Below are positions 1 through 8,510 of a stretch of 64,000 bases of DNA, one piece after another. The translations under genes and the position numbers were made by a program. The stretch comes from Clostridiales bacterium (GTDB lineage: Bacteria; Bacillota; Clostridia; Lachnospirales; WQUN01). Within the stretch, counting starts at the first letter, position 1, and each line of letters opens with the position of its first letter. The stretch is taken from NCBI GenBank assembly GCA_031287685.1, contig JAITSQ010000030.1, positions 26,293 through 90,292 of the forward strand, written 5' to 3'. Below the pieces are notes generated by a model. The model did no database searches, was not told the DNA's origin, and saw only the letters and a program-made list of their open reading frames with translations.

Positions 1-1
1 T

Positions 2-883
2 CTTGATACATCCGACGAATGGATCCGCCCCCGCACGGGCATAAGAAGCCGCCGCGTCATTTCGCGCGAAAAACTTGACGCCCTGGCCGCCTCCGCCGCC
101 CAGGCGGCCCTGGCGGACGCGGGGCTTGACGCTTCGGGCGTGGACTTTATCCTGTGTTCAAACGTCTGCGGGGAATATATGACCCCCGGCCTTTCCTGTA
201 TAATCCAGGGGCTTATCGGCGCGTCCTGCCCCTCTCTTGACATAAACGCCGCCTGCGCGGGCTTCGTCTACGCTCTCTACACGGCGAACGCCTTTATGGC
301 CGCCTCCGGCTACGACCGGATTCTGATTGTCTGCGCGGAGGAAAACTCCCGCCTTGTGGACTGGGCGGACCGCTCGACCTGCGTTCTTTTCGGGGACGCG
401 GCGGCGGCGGCGGTGGTGGAGCGGAGCGCCGGCAAGCCTTTTTTTCACCTGCGCACATCTTCAAACTTAGACTCGCTCTTCGCCCGGTACGCGCCCGGCA
501 ACAGCCCCTACGCCCCGGACCAGCCTCCGCGAGCCTTTCTTTCAATGCAGGGTTCGTTTGTTTTTAAGCAGGCCGTCAGCACTATGTGCGGCGATATACG
601 CGCCGTGCTTGAAAAATCCGGCGTTTCCGAGGCGGAGGTGGACCTTTTCCTGCTTCATCAGGCCAATTACCGCATTATAAAAACAATAATCGACCGCATG
701 GGCGCGCCAGAGGACCGGTTCCCGCATAATATCGGGAATTACGGCAACACCTCCTCCGCCTCCGTCCCTCTGCTGCTGGACGAGCTTAAACGCGCCGGGC
801 GGATTAACCGCGGCGATAAGGTCGTCTTTTCCGCGTTCGGCGCGGGGCTGACCTCCGCCGCCTGCTATATGGAATGGGAATGA
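2..883 (+). CDS. fabH: 3-oxoacyl-ACP synthase III (5' end outside window)
   Basis: Condenses acetyl-CoA (or a branched primer) with malonyl-ACP to start fatty-acid synthesis in the cytoplasm. The frame is open from base 2 and reads LDTSDEWIRPRTGI, the usual FabH N-terminal region, so about 25-30 residues lie upstream of the window. The thiolase-fold catalytic triad is intact: Cys in DINAACAGF (visible residue 85), His in LLHQANYR (219) and Asn in NYGNTSSAS (249). It heads the visible part of a fab-acc operon and is followed by acpP after a 157-base gap that holds a palindromic repeat. A GTG at 140 is internal and not the start. The identification is secure; primer preference cannot be read. 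Confidence 0.96.
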   Translation, partial: LDTSDEWIRPRTGIRSRRVISREKLDALAASAAQAALADAGLDASGVDFILCSNVCGEYMTPGLSCIIQGLIGASCPSLDINAACAGFVYALYTANAFMAASGYDRILIVCAEENSRLVDWADRSTCVLFGDAAAAAVVERSAGKPFFHLRTSSNLDSLFARYAPGNSPYAPDQPPRAFLSMQGSFVFKQAVSTMCGDIRAVLEKSGVSEAEVDLFLLHQANYRIIKTIIDRMGAPEDRFPHNIGNYGNTSSASVPLLLDELKRAGRINRGDKVVFSAFGAGLTSAACYMEWE

Positions 884-940
884 GCGGTAAGGGCGGAGGA
901 ACCCGCGGCGGCGGGTTTCCAGCTCAAAGCGGTTATTAAG

Positions 941-995
941 AGAGGGCTTTCATTTGTCTAAACTTGCTTTAGACAAATGAAAACACCTGGCAACG
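941..995. repeat. Family A palindromic repeat, copy 1
   Basis: Perfect 12-bp stem CATTTGTCTAAA (951-962) with TTTAGACAAATG (968-979), loop CTTGC, between the family flanks GGGCTTT and AAAACACC. It lies between fabH and acpP. There is no U-tract, so it is not a classical terminator. Confidence 0.9.
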
Positions 996-1040
996 AAAAA
1001 TTAAACGCGCGAAAACACACAATTTGCGGGAGGAATCCTT

Positions 1041-1271
1041 ATGGCACAGACACTTGACAAAGTAATTTCAACCCTGGCGGCTCACCTTGGCAAAGACGCC
1101 TCCTCCATCTCGCCCGAAGCCTCTTTTGAGGAACTCGGGCTTGATTCCCTCGACACCACCGAAATCATAATGGAGCTTGAGGAGTTTTTCGAGATAACGA
1201 TAAACGCGGACGAGGGGCTTAAAAACGTGACCGATTTGGTCAAACTTATCGACAAGGAAAAGGGCAATTAA
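1041..1271 (+). CDS. acpP: Acyl carrier protein
   Basis: Carries acyl chains on a 4'-phosphopantetheine arm during fatty-acid synthesis. The 76-residue acidic helical protein has the normal length, and the attachment serine is Ser36 in the motif LGLDSLDTTE. The start ATG follows a GGGAGGAAT ribosome site. fabK begins one base after the stop, so the two are almost certainly cotranslated. Placement inside a fab operon argues for the housekeeping ACP rather than a polyketide or teichoic-acid carrier. Confidence 0.97.
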   Translation: MAQTLDKVISTLAAHLGKDASSISPEASFEELGLDSLDTTEIIMELEEFFEITINADEGLKNVTDLVKLIDKEKGN

Positions 1272-1272
1272 A

Positions 1273-2223
1273 ATGATACAATCACCAATATGCGAAATAT
1301 TCGGAATTAAATACCCCATATTTCAGGGGGGAATGGCTTGGATTTCAGACGCGCGTCTGGCCTCCGCCGTGTCTCTCGGCGGAGGCGCGGGCCTGATTTC
1401 CGCTATGAACGCCGGCGCCGACTATGTGCGCGGGGAAATCCGCAAATGCAGAGAGTCCGTGGGAAGCCTTATTTTCGGCGTGAACATTATGCTGATGAGT
1501 CCTTTCGCGGACGATATAGCCCAGCTCGTCGTCGACGAAAAGGTGCCGCTGGTCACCACCGGGGCGGGCCTGCCGTCAAAATATATGCCGGCCTGGACAG
1601 CGGCGGGGATTAAGACGGCCCCGGTCGTGCCGTCCGTGGCGGTGGCCAAGAAAGCGGCTAAGCTGGGCGCTTCCGCCATAATCGCCGAAGGCGGGGAAAG
1701 CGGCGGGCACGTCGGGGACCTCACGACAATGGCGCTCGTGCCGCAGGTGGCGGACGCGGTGGATATTCCCGTCCTGGCGGCGGGGGGCGTGGCCGACGGG
1801 CGCGGCGTGGCCGCGGCCTTTATGCTCGGCGCGCGCGGCGTGCAGTGCGGCACGCGCTTCCTGACCGCGACGGAATGTAACGTTCACCGTAATTATAAGG
1901 ATAAAATTCTGGCGGCCAAGGACATCGACACTATAGTCACGGGCAAGAGCCTGGGCCACCCGGTGCGGTCGCTGAAAAACGCCTTTTCGCGCCGCTTTTT
2001 TGAAATGGAATACGACAATACCCTCAGCAAGGAAGCTATCGAGGCGTTCGGCGCGGGTTCGCTCCGCAAGGCCGCCGTGGAGGGCGACGTGACCGACGGC
2101 AGCGTTATGGCCGGGCAAATCGCGGCGCTCGTAAAAGACGAAGCCCCCGCCGCCGAGATTATAAGCCGGATTTTCAGCGAGGCCGAAAATATTTTAAGGG
2201 GCGCGTCCGAATGGATAAAATAG
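1273..2223 (+). CDS. fabK: Enoyl-ACP reductase II (FMN-dependent)
   Basis: Reduces trans-2-enoyl-ACP in the last step of each elongation round, with FMN and NAD(P)H. The 316-residue TIM-barrel protein belongs to the FabK / nitronate monooxygenase family: it opens with the typical IKYPIFQGGMAWIS, and has the FMN phosphate-binding stretches IIAEGGESGGHVG and VLAAGGVADGRG. Its position between acpP and fabD is that of FabK in streptococci and clostridia, which supports the reductase role over nitronate monooxygenase. No fabI is seen in the window. The gene overlaps fabD by 13 bases. Confidence 0.95.
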   Translation: MIQSPICEIFGIKYPIFQGGMAWISDARLASAVSLGGGAGLISAMNAGADYVRGEIRKCRESVGSLIFGVNIMLMSPFADDIAQLVVDEKVPLVTTGAGLPSKYMPAWTAAGIKTAPVVPSVAVAKKAAKLGASAIIAEGGESGGHVGDLTTMALVPQVADAVDIPVLAAGGVADGRGVAAAFMLGARGVQCGTRFLTATECNVHRNYKDKILAAKDIDTIVTGKSLGHPVRSLKNAFSRRFFEMEYDNTLSKEAIEAFGAGSLRKAAVEGDVTDGSVMAGQIAALVKDEAPAAEIISRIFSEAENILRGASEWIK

Positions 2224-3134
2224 CGTTTTTGTTCGCCGGGCAAGGCTCGCAGTACCCGGGTATGGGCAAGGATTTATACGAGGGCAGCCGCGCCGCGCGC
2301 GCAGTTTTTGATTTAGCGGAGCGGCTCCGCCCGGGTACTGCCGATATGTGCTTCTCCGGCTCCGCGGAGGAGCTTTCCCGGACTATAAACACGCAGCCCT
2401 GCCTTTTTACCGTAAACCTGGCTTGCGCGGCCGCCCTGCTTGAAAAGCGGCCGGACGCCGGGCCGTCGGCCGTCGCTGGCTTTTCTCTCGGGGAAATGTC
2501 CGGGGCGGCGTTCTGCGGTATGCTTCCTTATGAAACGGCGTTTGAGGCCGTCCGCAAACGCGCGGAGTTTATGGACGAATCCGCCGGGGAGTCGGACGGC
2601 GCTATGGCCGCCGTACTGAAGCTCTCCGACGAGCAAACGCGGGATATCTGCGCCGCTTTCCGCGAGCTTTATCCCGTAAATTACAACTGCCCGGGGCAGG
2701 TCGTGGTGGCCGGCCGAAGGGAGACCATAGACGGCGCGCCTTTTAGGGAAGCCGTCGCCGCCGCCGGGGGCCGGCTTATAAAGCTCAAGGTCAGCGGCGC
2801 TTTTCACTCTCCGTTTATGGAGGGCGCGTCGGCCAAATTCCGCCGCTATCTTTCCGGGTTAATCTTCGGCTGCCCGAAATATCCGCTTTATTCCAACGCC
2901 ACGGCGGAGCCGTACGGCGGGACAAGCCCGGACGATTTGCTTTCCGCCCAGGTGAAAAACCCCGTCCTCTGGAGCCAGACCCTTGAAAATATGAAAAGCG
3001 CGGGAATCTCCGCGTTTATAGAGCTTGGCGCGGGCAAGACCCTCTCCGGGTTAGCGTCAAAAATCGCCCCGGAGGCGAAAATTCTCCGGGTAGAGAATAT
3101 TGACACCCTGAACGAAACCTCCGGCAAATTATAA
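2211..3134 (+). CDS. fabD: Malonyl-CoA:ACP transacylase
   Basis: Transfers malonyl from CoA to ACP to supply the extender unit. The 307-residue acyltransferase-fold protein has the oxyanion motif FAGQGSQYPGMG near residue 9, the nucleophile Ser92 in GFSLGE, and His199 in SGAFHSPFM. The ATG at 2211 overlaps the end of fabK, which implies translational coupling. The length and motif spacing are normal. Confidence 0.96.
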   Translation: MDKIAFLFAGQGSQYPGMGKDLYEGSRAARAVFDLAERLRPGTADMCFSGSAEELSRTINTQPCLFTVNLACAAALLEKRPDAGPSAVAGFSLGEMSGAAFCGMLPYETAFEAVRKRAEFMDESAGESDGAMAAVLKLSDEQTRDICAAFRELYPVNYNCPGQVVVAGRRETIDGAPFREAVAAAGGRLIKLKVSGAFHSPFMEGASAKFRRYLSGLIFGCPKYPLYSNATAEPYGGTSPDDLLSAQVKNPVLWSQTLENMKSAGISAFIELGAGKTLSGLASKIAPEAKILRVENIDTLNETSGKL

Positions 3135-3152
3135 AAAATCGAGGTGCTTTTT

Positions 3153-3881
3153 ATGGTAGCTCTTATAACCGGCGCTTCGCGCGGAATCGGGCGCGGCTGC
3201 GCTCTTGAGTTCGCCAAGCGCGGTTACGACATAGCCCTTGTTTACGCCGGCAACCACAACGCCGCGCAAGCCACGCAGCAAGCCGTTTCGGCGCTTGGCG
3301 TGCGCACCTTCTGCTGCGCTTGCGACGTTTCCGATTTCGAGGGCGTGGGCGCGCTCACGGCGCGGGTTCTCGAGGAGCTTGGCCCTATCCGCGTGCTTGT
3401 CAACAACGCCGGCGTGACCGCCGACAATCTCCTGCTCAAAATGAGCGAAACGGACTTTGACCGCGTGCTTGATATAAACCTTAAGGGCGCGTTCAACTTT
3501 ATAAAACATTCCTACTCTCATTTTATGAAACAAAGGGACGGCCGGATTATAAACATCTCCTCCGTAATAGGGCAGATGGGCAACCCCGGTCAGGCCAACT
3601 ACGCCGCCAGCAAGGCCGGGCTTATCGGCCTGACCAAATCCGTGGCGCGGGAGCTGGCCAGCCGCGGCGTCACCTGCAACGCCATAGCCCCCGGATATAT
3701 TGAGACGGATATGACTACGACGATGACCGGGCAGGCGCGGGAGGCTATGACCTCCGCGATACCTATGAAGCGCGTGGGCACCGTGTCGGACGTGGCCTCC
3801 GCGGCCGCGTTCCTTGCTTCCGCGGAGGCCGGGTATATCACCGGCCAGGTCCTTTCGGTAAACGGCGGGCTGTATATGTAA
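3153..3881 (+). CDS. fabG: 3-oxoacyl-ACP reductase
   Basis: NADPH-dependent reduction of 3-oxoacyl-ACP in elongation. This 242-residue short-chain dehydrogenase has the cofactor motif TGASRGIG at residues 6-13, NNAG, and the catalytic Ser137-Tyr150-Lys154 set (ISS...YAASK). I take the ATG at 3153 because GAGG lies eight bases upstream; a GTG at 3144 is too close to that site. It sits 18 bases after fabD. Confidence 0.96.
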   Translation: MVALITGASRGIGRGCALEFAKRGYDIALVYAGNHNAAQATQQAVSALGVRTFCCACDVSDFEGVGALTARVLEELGPIRVLVNNAGVTADNLLLKMSETDFDRVLDINLKGAFNFIKHSYSHFMKQRDGRIINISSVIGQMGNPGQANYAASKAGLIGLTKSVARELASRGVTCNAIAPGYIETDMTTTMTGQAREAMTSAIPMKRVGTVSDVASAAAFLASAEAGYITGQVLSVNGGLYM

Positions 3882-3938
3882 AAGCTTAGGCTTAAGCTTA
3901 GCGAAAGTTTTCACTTCTTTAGAAGAAGGAGAATCATT

Positions 3939-5174
3939 ATGAGCAAAAGAGTCGTTGTTACGGGTTTGGGCGTTGTATCCCCGGTCGGCAAAACGCCCGG
4001 CGAGTTTTATAAAAACCTGACCTCCGGAGTCTGCGGCATAGGGCCTATAACGCGGTTTGACGCGTCCGGTTTCAAGGTTAGCCTGGCCGCCGAGGTCAAG
4101 GATTTTTCCCCGGAATTTTACGGTATATCGCATAAAGACGCTTCACATATGGACCTTTTCACGCAGTTCGCCGTGGCCGCCGCGCGAGACGCGGTTGAGG
4201 ACAGCGGCATCGCGGGAACAATCGACCCCGAGCGTTTCGGAGTGTACGTCGGCTCCGGAATCGGCGGTATGAATACTTTCACAGCGGAATCCCGCAAACT
4301 TTTTGAGCGCGGGCCGGACAGGGTCTCGCCGTTTTTTATACCTATGCTCATCTCAAACATAGCCGCGGGGCAGATTTCGATACGTTTCAACGCGCAAGGC
4401 CCCTCGCTTCCCGTGGCCACCGCCTGCGCCACCTCGACCAATTCTATCGGGGAGGCTTTCCGCGCGGTGTCCGCGGGCTGGGCCGACGCTATTATCGCCG
4501 GAGGGACGGAGGCCGCTATCGAGCCGCTCGGCATAGCCGGCTTTATAAACTGCAAGGCGCTCTCCCTCGCGACTGACCCGAAGCGCGCCTCCATCCCCTT
4601 TGACAAAGAGCGGAACGGCTTCATAATGGGCGAGGGCGCGGGCATAGTCGTCCTGGAGGAATACGAGCGCGCCAAGGCGCGCGGCGCGAAAATCTACGCC
4701 GAGGCCGTGGGCTACGGCAACACTCTCGACGCTTATCACGTGACCCATCCGCGCCCGGACGCGGCTCCGTCCTCCCGCGCTATAAAACAAGCGGCGGAGC
4801 AAGCGGGGATTCTGCCCGGCGAGCGGGTTTACTTCAACGCCCACGGCACCTCCACCCCGGTAAACGACACGACGGAGACCAAGGCCATCAAAACGGCTCT
4901 GGGGGAGGAACGCGCGCGGACGCTCAAAATCAGCTCCACGAAGTCTATGACGGGGCATATGCTCGGCGCGGCCGGCGCGATAGAGGCCATCGCCTCAATC
5001 CTGACCCTGCGGGAGGGGGTTGTGCCGCCGACAATAGGGTACGCCGTCCCCGATCCGGAGTGCGACCTTGACTATACCGTGAACGAAGCCGCGCGGTTCG
5101 ACCCGGCGCTGGCGATTTCCGTGTCGCTGGGGTTCGGCGGGCACAACGCGTGTCTGGCTTTCCGTAAGGTATGA
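3939..5174 (+). CDS. fabF: 3-oxoacyl-ACP synthase II
   Basis: Elongating condensing enzyme (KAS II) that joins acyl-ACP with malonyl-ACP. The 411-residue thiolase-fold protein keeps the Cys-His-His triad: Cys163 in ATACATSTN, His302 in NAHGTSTP and His340 in MTGHMLGAAGA. A strong ribosome site, AAGGAGAA, precedes the ATG. The 57-base spacer after fabG contains a short dyad (AAGCTTA ... TAAGCTT) at 3881-3900. Confidence 0.97.
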   Translation: MSKRVVVTGLGVVSPVGKTPGEFYKNLTSGVCGIGPITRFDASGFKVSLAAEVKDFSPEFYGISHKDASHMDLFTQFAVAAARDAVEDSGIAGTIDPERFGVYVGSGIGGMNTFTAESRKLFERGPDRVSPFFIPMLISNIAAGQISIRFNAQGPSLPVATACATSTNSIGEAFRAVSAGWADAIIAGGTEAAIEPLGIAGFINCKALSLATDPKRASIPFDKERNGFIMGEGAGIVVLEEYERAKARGAKIYAEAVGYGNTLDAYHVTHPRPDAAPSSRAIKQAAEQAGILPGERVYFNAHGTSTPVNDTTETKAIKTALGEERARTLKISSTKSMTGHMLGAAGAIEAIASILTLREGVVPPTIGYAVPDPECDLDYTVNEAARFDPALAISVSLGFGGHNACLAFRKV

Positions 5175-5203
5175 CGAAATCTACTTAATAAAGGGGAATC
5201 CGT

Positions 5204-5683
5204 ATGAATATCGAAGAAGTCGGCGCGCTTATAAAAATGATGAACGAATCCGATTTGAAAAGCCTTGAGGTGACTGAGGGCAACCTTTCCGTGCGGCTTG
5301 TGCGGGACGGCGGCGGCGGCTTTTATCAAGCCCAAGCTCAAGCCCCAGCCGAGCGGGCCGCCGAATCCTCGTCGGTTCCCCTGCCCGTTATAAACCCGCT
5401 TTACCTTCCGGCGGAGGGCGCGGGCCAGGCGGCGGAGCCGGCCGAATCCGGAAACGTCATAAAATCCCCTATGGTGGGCGTTTTTTATCGCGCCGCCGCG
5501 CCGGACGCGCCGCCTTATGTCCAAACCGGGCAGTCCGTCGCCGTCGGCGACGTTTTATGCGTAATCGAGGCTATGAAGCTGATGAACGAAATAACCGCCG
5601 AAACAAGCGGCCAAATTGCCGAAATCTTAGTCAAAGACGGCGACGTGGTGGAATACGGCCAACCGCTTTTCAGGTTAGCTTAA
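5204..5683 (+). CDS. accB: Biotin carboxyl carrier protein of acetyl-CoA carboxylase
   Basis: Carries carboxybiotin between AccC and AccDA to make malonyl-CoA. The 159-residue protein has an N-terminal segment, a Gln/Ala/Pro-rich linker (about residues 40-80) and a C-terminal biotinyl domain with the motif EAMKLMNEI, whose Lys125 is the biotinylation site. It lies between fabF and fabZ, the normal order in this type of operon. Confidence 0.96.
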   Translation: MNIEEVGALIKMMNESDLKSLEVTEGNLSVRLVRDGGGGFYQAQAQAPAERAAESSSVPLPVINPLYLPAEGAGQAAEPAESGNVIKSPMVGVFYRAAAPDAPPYVQTGQSVAVGDVLCVIEAMKLMNEITAETSGQIAEILVKDGDVVEYGQPLFRLA

Positions 5684-5698
5684 CGGGGCGGGGCGCGT

Positions 5699-6115
5699 AT
5701 GGATAAAGACGAAATCAAGAAAATCCTGCCGCACAGGGAGCCTATGCTCCTTGTCGACCGCGCGGAAATATCGCCGGACGGCAAAACCTGCGTCGGCGAA
5801 GTTACAATCACGGGGGAGGAATGGTTTCTTCAGGGGCATTTCCCCGACAACCCCGTCGTGCCGGGCGTAATCCAGTGCGAGATGATGGCGCAGGCCTGCT
5901 GCGTCCTGCTGAAGGACGAGCTGGCGGCGGGCAAAACCCCGTATTTTACCGGCATGGACAAAATAAAATTCCGGAAAATGGTCAAACCCGGAGACACCCT
6001 CGTGACCGAAGCGGCCCTAACAAAGGCCCGTCCGCCGTTTTATTTCGCGTCCGTCAGGGCGTCCGTGGGCGACGAAACCGCCGCGCAAGGTGAATTATCG
6101 TTTGTTATAAAATAA
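5699..6115 (+). CDS. fabZ: 3-hydroxyacyl-ACP dehydratase
   Basis: Dehydrates 3-hydroxyacyl-ACP to the enoyl form. The 138-residue hot-dog protein has the motif LQGHFPDNPVVPG with catalytic His47, and Glu61 in VIQCEMMAQ. The ATG at 5699 is preceded by a GGGGCGGGG stretch, 15 bases after accB. No fabA or fabM is seen, so how unsaturated acids are made is not visible here. Confidence 0.96.
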   Translation: MDKDEIKKILPHREPMLLVDRAEISPDGKTCVGEVTITGEEWFLQGHFPDNPVVPGVIQCEMMAQACCVLLKDELAAGKTPYFTGMDKIKFRKMVKPGDTLVTEAALTKARPPFYFASVRASVGDETAAQGELSFVIK

Positions 6116-6137
6116 ATTTATCTGACAAGGAGCGCGT

Positions 6138-7499
6138 ATGTTCTCCAAAATCCTTATCGCCAACCGGGGAGAAATAGCCGTGCGGATAATCCGCGCGTGC
6201 AAAGAAATGGGCATATCAACCGTGGCCGTTTATTCGGAGGCCGACGCGGACGCTCTCCACGTCAGCCTGGCGGACGAGAGCTTCTGCATAGGCCCCGCCG
6301 CCGCCGCCAAAAGCTACCTTAACGGCCGCGCCGTCGTCACCGCCGCTCTCCTTTCGGGGAGCGAAGCCATACACCCCGGCTACGGCCTTCTTTCGGAGGA
6401 CGCGGCCTTCGCGGAGCTGTGCGTCGAAAACGGGATTGAGTTTATCGGGCCTTCCCCCGCCACAATCCGCGTTATGGGCGATAAAAACGAAGCCCGCGCC
6501 GCTATGCGCAAGGCCGACGTGCCGGTAATCCCCGGCTCGCCGATTGTCGAAACCGCCGGGGAGGCCCTGGAACACGCGCGAAAAATAGGCTATCCCCTTC
6601 TGCTCAAGGCGCGCAGCGGCGGCGGCGGCAAGGGCATCCGCCGGATAGACTCTGACGACGAGCTTTCGCGCAATTTCGCGCTCGTTTCCGCCGAAGCCAA
6701 AAATAATTTCGGCGACGGCGTTCTTTATATGGAAAAATTTCTTTTTCCCGTCAAACATATTGAAATGCAGCTTATAGCCGACGCGCACGGCGCCGTCGTC
6801 TGCCTCGGCGAACGGGAGTGCTCCGTTCAGCGCAAAAACCAGAAAATGATTGAAGAATCCCCTTCCGTCCAGATTTCCGACAAAACCCGCCAGAAAATGA
6901 CGGCCATCTGTCAAAAAGCGGCCAAGGCCTGCAAATATCTGGGCCTCGGCACGATTGAGTTTCTGCTCGACAAGGACGGCAATTTCTATTTTATGGAAAT
7001 GAACACCCGCCTGCAGGTGGAGCACCCCGTTACGGAGTTCGTGACCGGAGTTGATTTAGTAAAATGGCAGATTCGCGTCGCGGCGGGGCTGCCGCTCGGT
7101 TTTTCCCAAAAGGACGCGCGCCTCTCCGGGCACTCCATAGAGTGCCGCGTGAACGCGGAGGACCCGGAAAACGGCTTTCGCCCCAGCTGCGGGAAAATCT
7201 CGTTTTTACATATCCCCGGCGCGCCGGGGGTTCGGTTTGACTCCGCCATGTACTGCGGGTATTCCGTCCCTCCGTTCTATGATTCTATGGTGGGCAAACT
7301 CATAGTCCACGCCGAAAACCGCGAGTCCGCCCTGCGAAAGATGAACGCCGCCCTGTGCGAACTGGCGATTGAGGGAATCACCACGAACGTTCATTGCCAG
7401 CTGGCGCTGCTCAACGAAAAGGCTTTTGTCGACGGCAGCTACACGACGGATTTTGTGGAAAACGCGCTTAAGAAAGACAAAACGAAAAAGGGTGATTAG
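6138..7499 (+). CDS. accC: Biotin carboxylase subunit of acetyl-CoA carboxylase
   Basis: ATP-dependent carboxylation of biotin on AccB. The 453-residue protein has the usual order: biotin-carboxylase N domain (MFSKILIANRGEIAVRI), ATP-grasp domain with the glycine loop RSGGGGKGIR, the VQRKNQKMIEE and EMNTRLQVEHPVTE catalytic segments, and the C domain. An AAGGAG site precedes the ATG. Its stop codon directly abuts the next start. Confidence 0.97.
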   Translation: MFSKILIANRGEIAVRIIRACKEMGISTVAVYSEADADALHVSLADESFCIGPAAAAKSYLNGRAVVTAALLSGSEAIHPGYGLLSEDAAFAELCVENGIEFIGPSPATIRVMGDKNEARAAMRKADVPVIPGSPIVETAGEALEHARKIGYPLLLKARSGGGGKGIRRIDSDDELSRNFALVSAEAKNNFGDGVLYMEKFLFPVKHIEMQLIADAHGAVVCLGERECSVQRKNQKMIEESPSVQISDKTRQKMTAICQKAAKACKYLGLGTIEFLLDKDGNFYFMEMNTRLQVEHPVTEFVTGVDLVKWQIRVAAGLPLGFSQKDARLSGHSIECRVNAEDPENGFRPSCGKISFLHIPGAPGVRFDSAMYCGYSVPPFYDSMVGKLIVHAENRESALRKMNAALCELAIEGITTNVHCQLALLNEKAFVDGSYTTDFVENALKKDKTKKGD

Positions 7500-8207
7500 A
7501 TGTTTGATATAGCCATAATCGCCGGGATTTTGGCGGCGCTGGCCTTCCTTGTTGTTTTCATATCGCTTTGCGCCGGGGGCCTGGCGTTTCTTTTGAAAAA
7601 CGACAAAATGAAAGTCAAGTGGAAAAAGGTTCGGTTAGTATCATTTATTCTGTTCTGCGTATTTCTCATAGGAGATATTGTGTTTATACGGCTCAACGCG
7701 AAAAAGGTCGTCGAGGGCGCGATAGACGCCACGGCCTACGTCGGCGGGGAGCTGTTCGGCCGGGGCGTTTCGCGCGGTTTTCAGAGTTTTGAGCGAAACT
7801 GGGACAAAGGGCGGCTTGAACAGCTCGAAAACCTGTCGGTGCAATCTTTCACCGTAAACAAACCCGGCGCGGCGGGTTCGCTTGACCAGAACGACGAGGC
7901 CCGCCTCACGAAAGACTCTGATAAGCTCACTTACACGATTGAAATAGTTTTTGAAAACGACTCCCCCGCGGAGGAAAAGCTCTATTTTAACGATTTAGTC
8001 GGCAACCAGTACCTGACGGCGTGCGATAAGGACGACAACGCCTACGCCCTCTCCCTCAGCGACAGCGACTCGCACAAGATTCCCTTCGGGCGGAGCAAAT
8101 TCGTTTTCTACGCGCTCGTTCCGAAGGACGCGGAAATCGACCACCTGCGGTATATAAAACAGAAAATATACGCGGATCAAGGCCAAGCTCAGGACCAAGA
8201 CCAGTAG
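7500..8207 (+). CDS. Hypothetical membrane-anchored protein in the fab-acc operon
   Basis: I do not recognise this 235-residue protein. It starts immediately at the end of accC. Two hydrophobic helices (about residues 3-30 and 42-62) precede a hydrophilic domain of roughly 165 residues with beta-rich character and a Gln/Asp tail (AQDQDQ). The arrangement suggests an extracytoplasmic domain of the DUF4352 or similar small beta-sandwich kind, but that is a guess from composition. Codon use matches the neighbours. Its insertion between accC and accD suggests cotranscription with lipid synthesis genes; no function can be assigned. Confidence 0.75.
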   Translation: MFDIAIIAGILAALAFLVVFISLCAGGLAFLLKNDKMKVKWKKVRLVSFILFCVFLIGDIVFIRLNAKKVVEGAIDATAYVGGELFGRGVSRGFQSFERNWDKGRLEQLENLSVQSFTVNKPGAAGSLDQNDEARLTKDSDKLTYTIEIVFENDSPAEEKLYFNDLVGNQYLTACDKDDNAYALSLSDSDSHKIPFGRSKFVFYALVPKDAEIDHLRYIKQKIYADQGQAQDQDQ

Positions 8208-8219
8208 GAGGCGCGGCGT

Positions 8220-8399
8220 ATGGAGCTTGCCGATGCTTTGTTTGCAGTTTTTCTGACGACGTTTTTGCCGTTTTTATACAGCGCCTGCCTGGCTGCCGTC
8301 GGCATAAGCGGGCTTATAATCAGACGCTGCCGGCCCTCGCCGTTGTTTTGGAGCGCCTGCCCGCTGGCGCAAAGCGTTCTGCAGTTACCCGCGGCGTAA
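8220..8399 (+). CDS. Small single-helix membrane protein, uncharacterised
   Basis: A 59-codon frame with a good ribosome site (TAGGAGGCG, ten bases upstream), starting 12 bases after the previous gene. It reads MELADALFAVFLTTFLPFLY at the start, with a hydrophobic stretch over residues 5-34, then a basic RRCRP turn and a second weakly hydrophobic part. It may be a real small membrane protein or the remnant of a larger one that continues in the next, broken frame. Nothing in it points to a function. Confidence 0.45.
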   Translation: MELADALFAVFLTTFLPFLYSACLAAVGISGLIIRRCRPSPLFWSACPLAQSVLQLPAA

Positions 8400-8450
8400 T
8401 GCTGGTGAAACTGTGGAAATTTCCGGAAATTTTGACAACTACATTATTCA

Positions 8451-8510
8451 TCAAGAAGGGGGCTTTCATTTGTCTAAGCTTGCTTTAGGCAAATGAAAAC
8501 ACCGAGCAAG
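8451..8510. repeat. Family A palindromic repeat, copy 2
   Basis: Full unit TCAAGAAGGGGGCTTT, stem CATTTGTCTAAG (8467-8478) with TTTAGGCAAATG (8484-8495), then AAAACACCGAGCAAG. The loop-proximal G-T and G-C differences from copy 1 keep pairing. The ATG of the next open frame lies in the right arm. Confidence 0.9.

Noticed and set aside
140..883. GTG at 140 as the start of fabH
   Set aside because: The frame is open upstream to base 2 and encodes the conserved FabH N-terminal sequence, so 140 is internal.
941..995. Family A hairpins as ordinary terminators
   Set aside because: The stems are not followed by a U-tract on either strand and occur in both orientations, also inside operons.
3129..4133. 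Long open frame on the minus strand opposite fabG/fabF
   Set aside because: It is a GC-rich antisense shadow of two well-supported genes, with no family resemblance.
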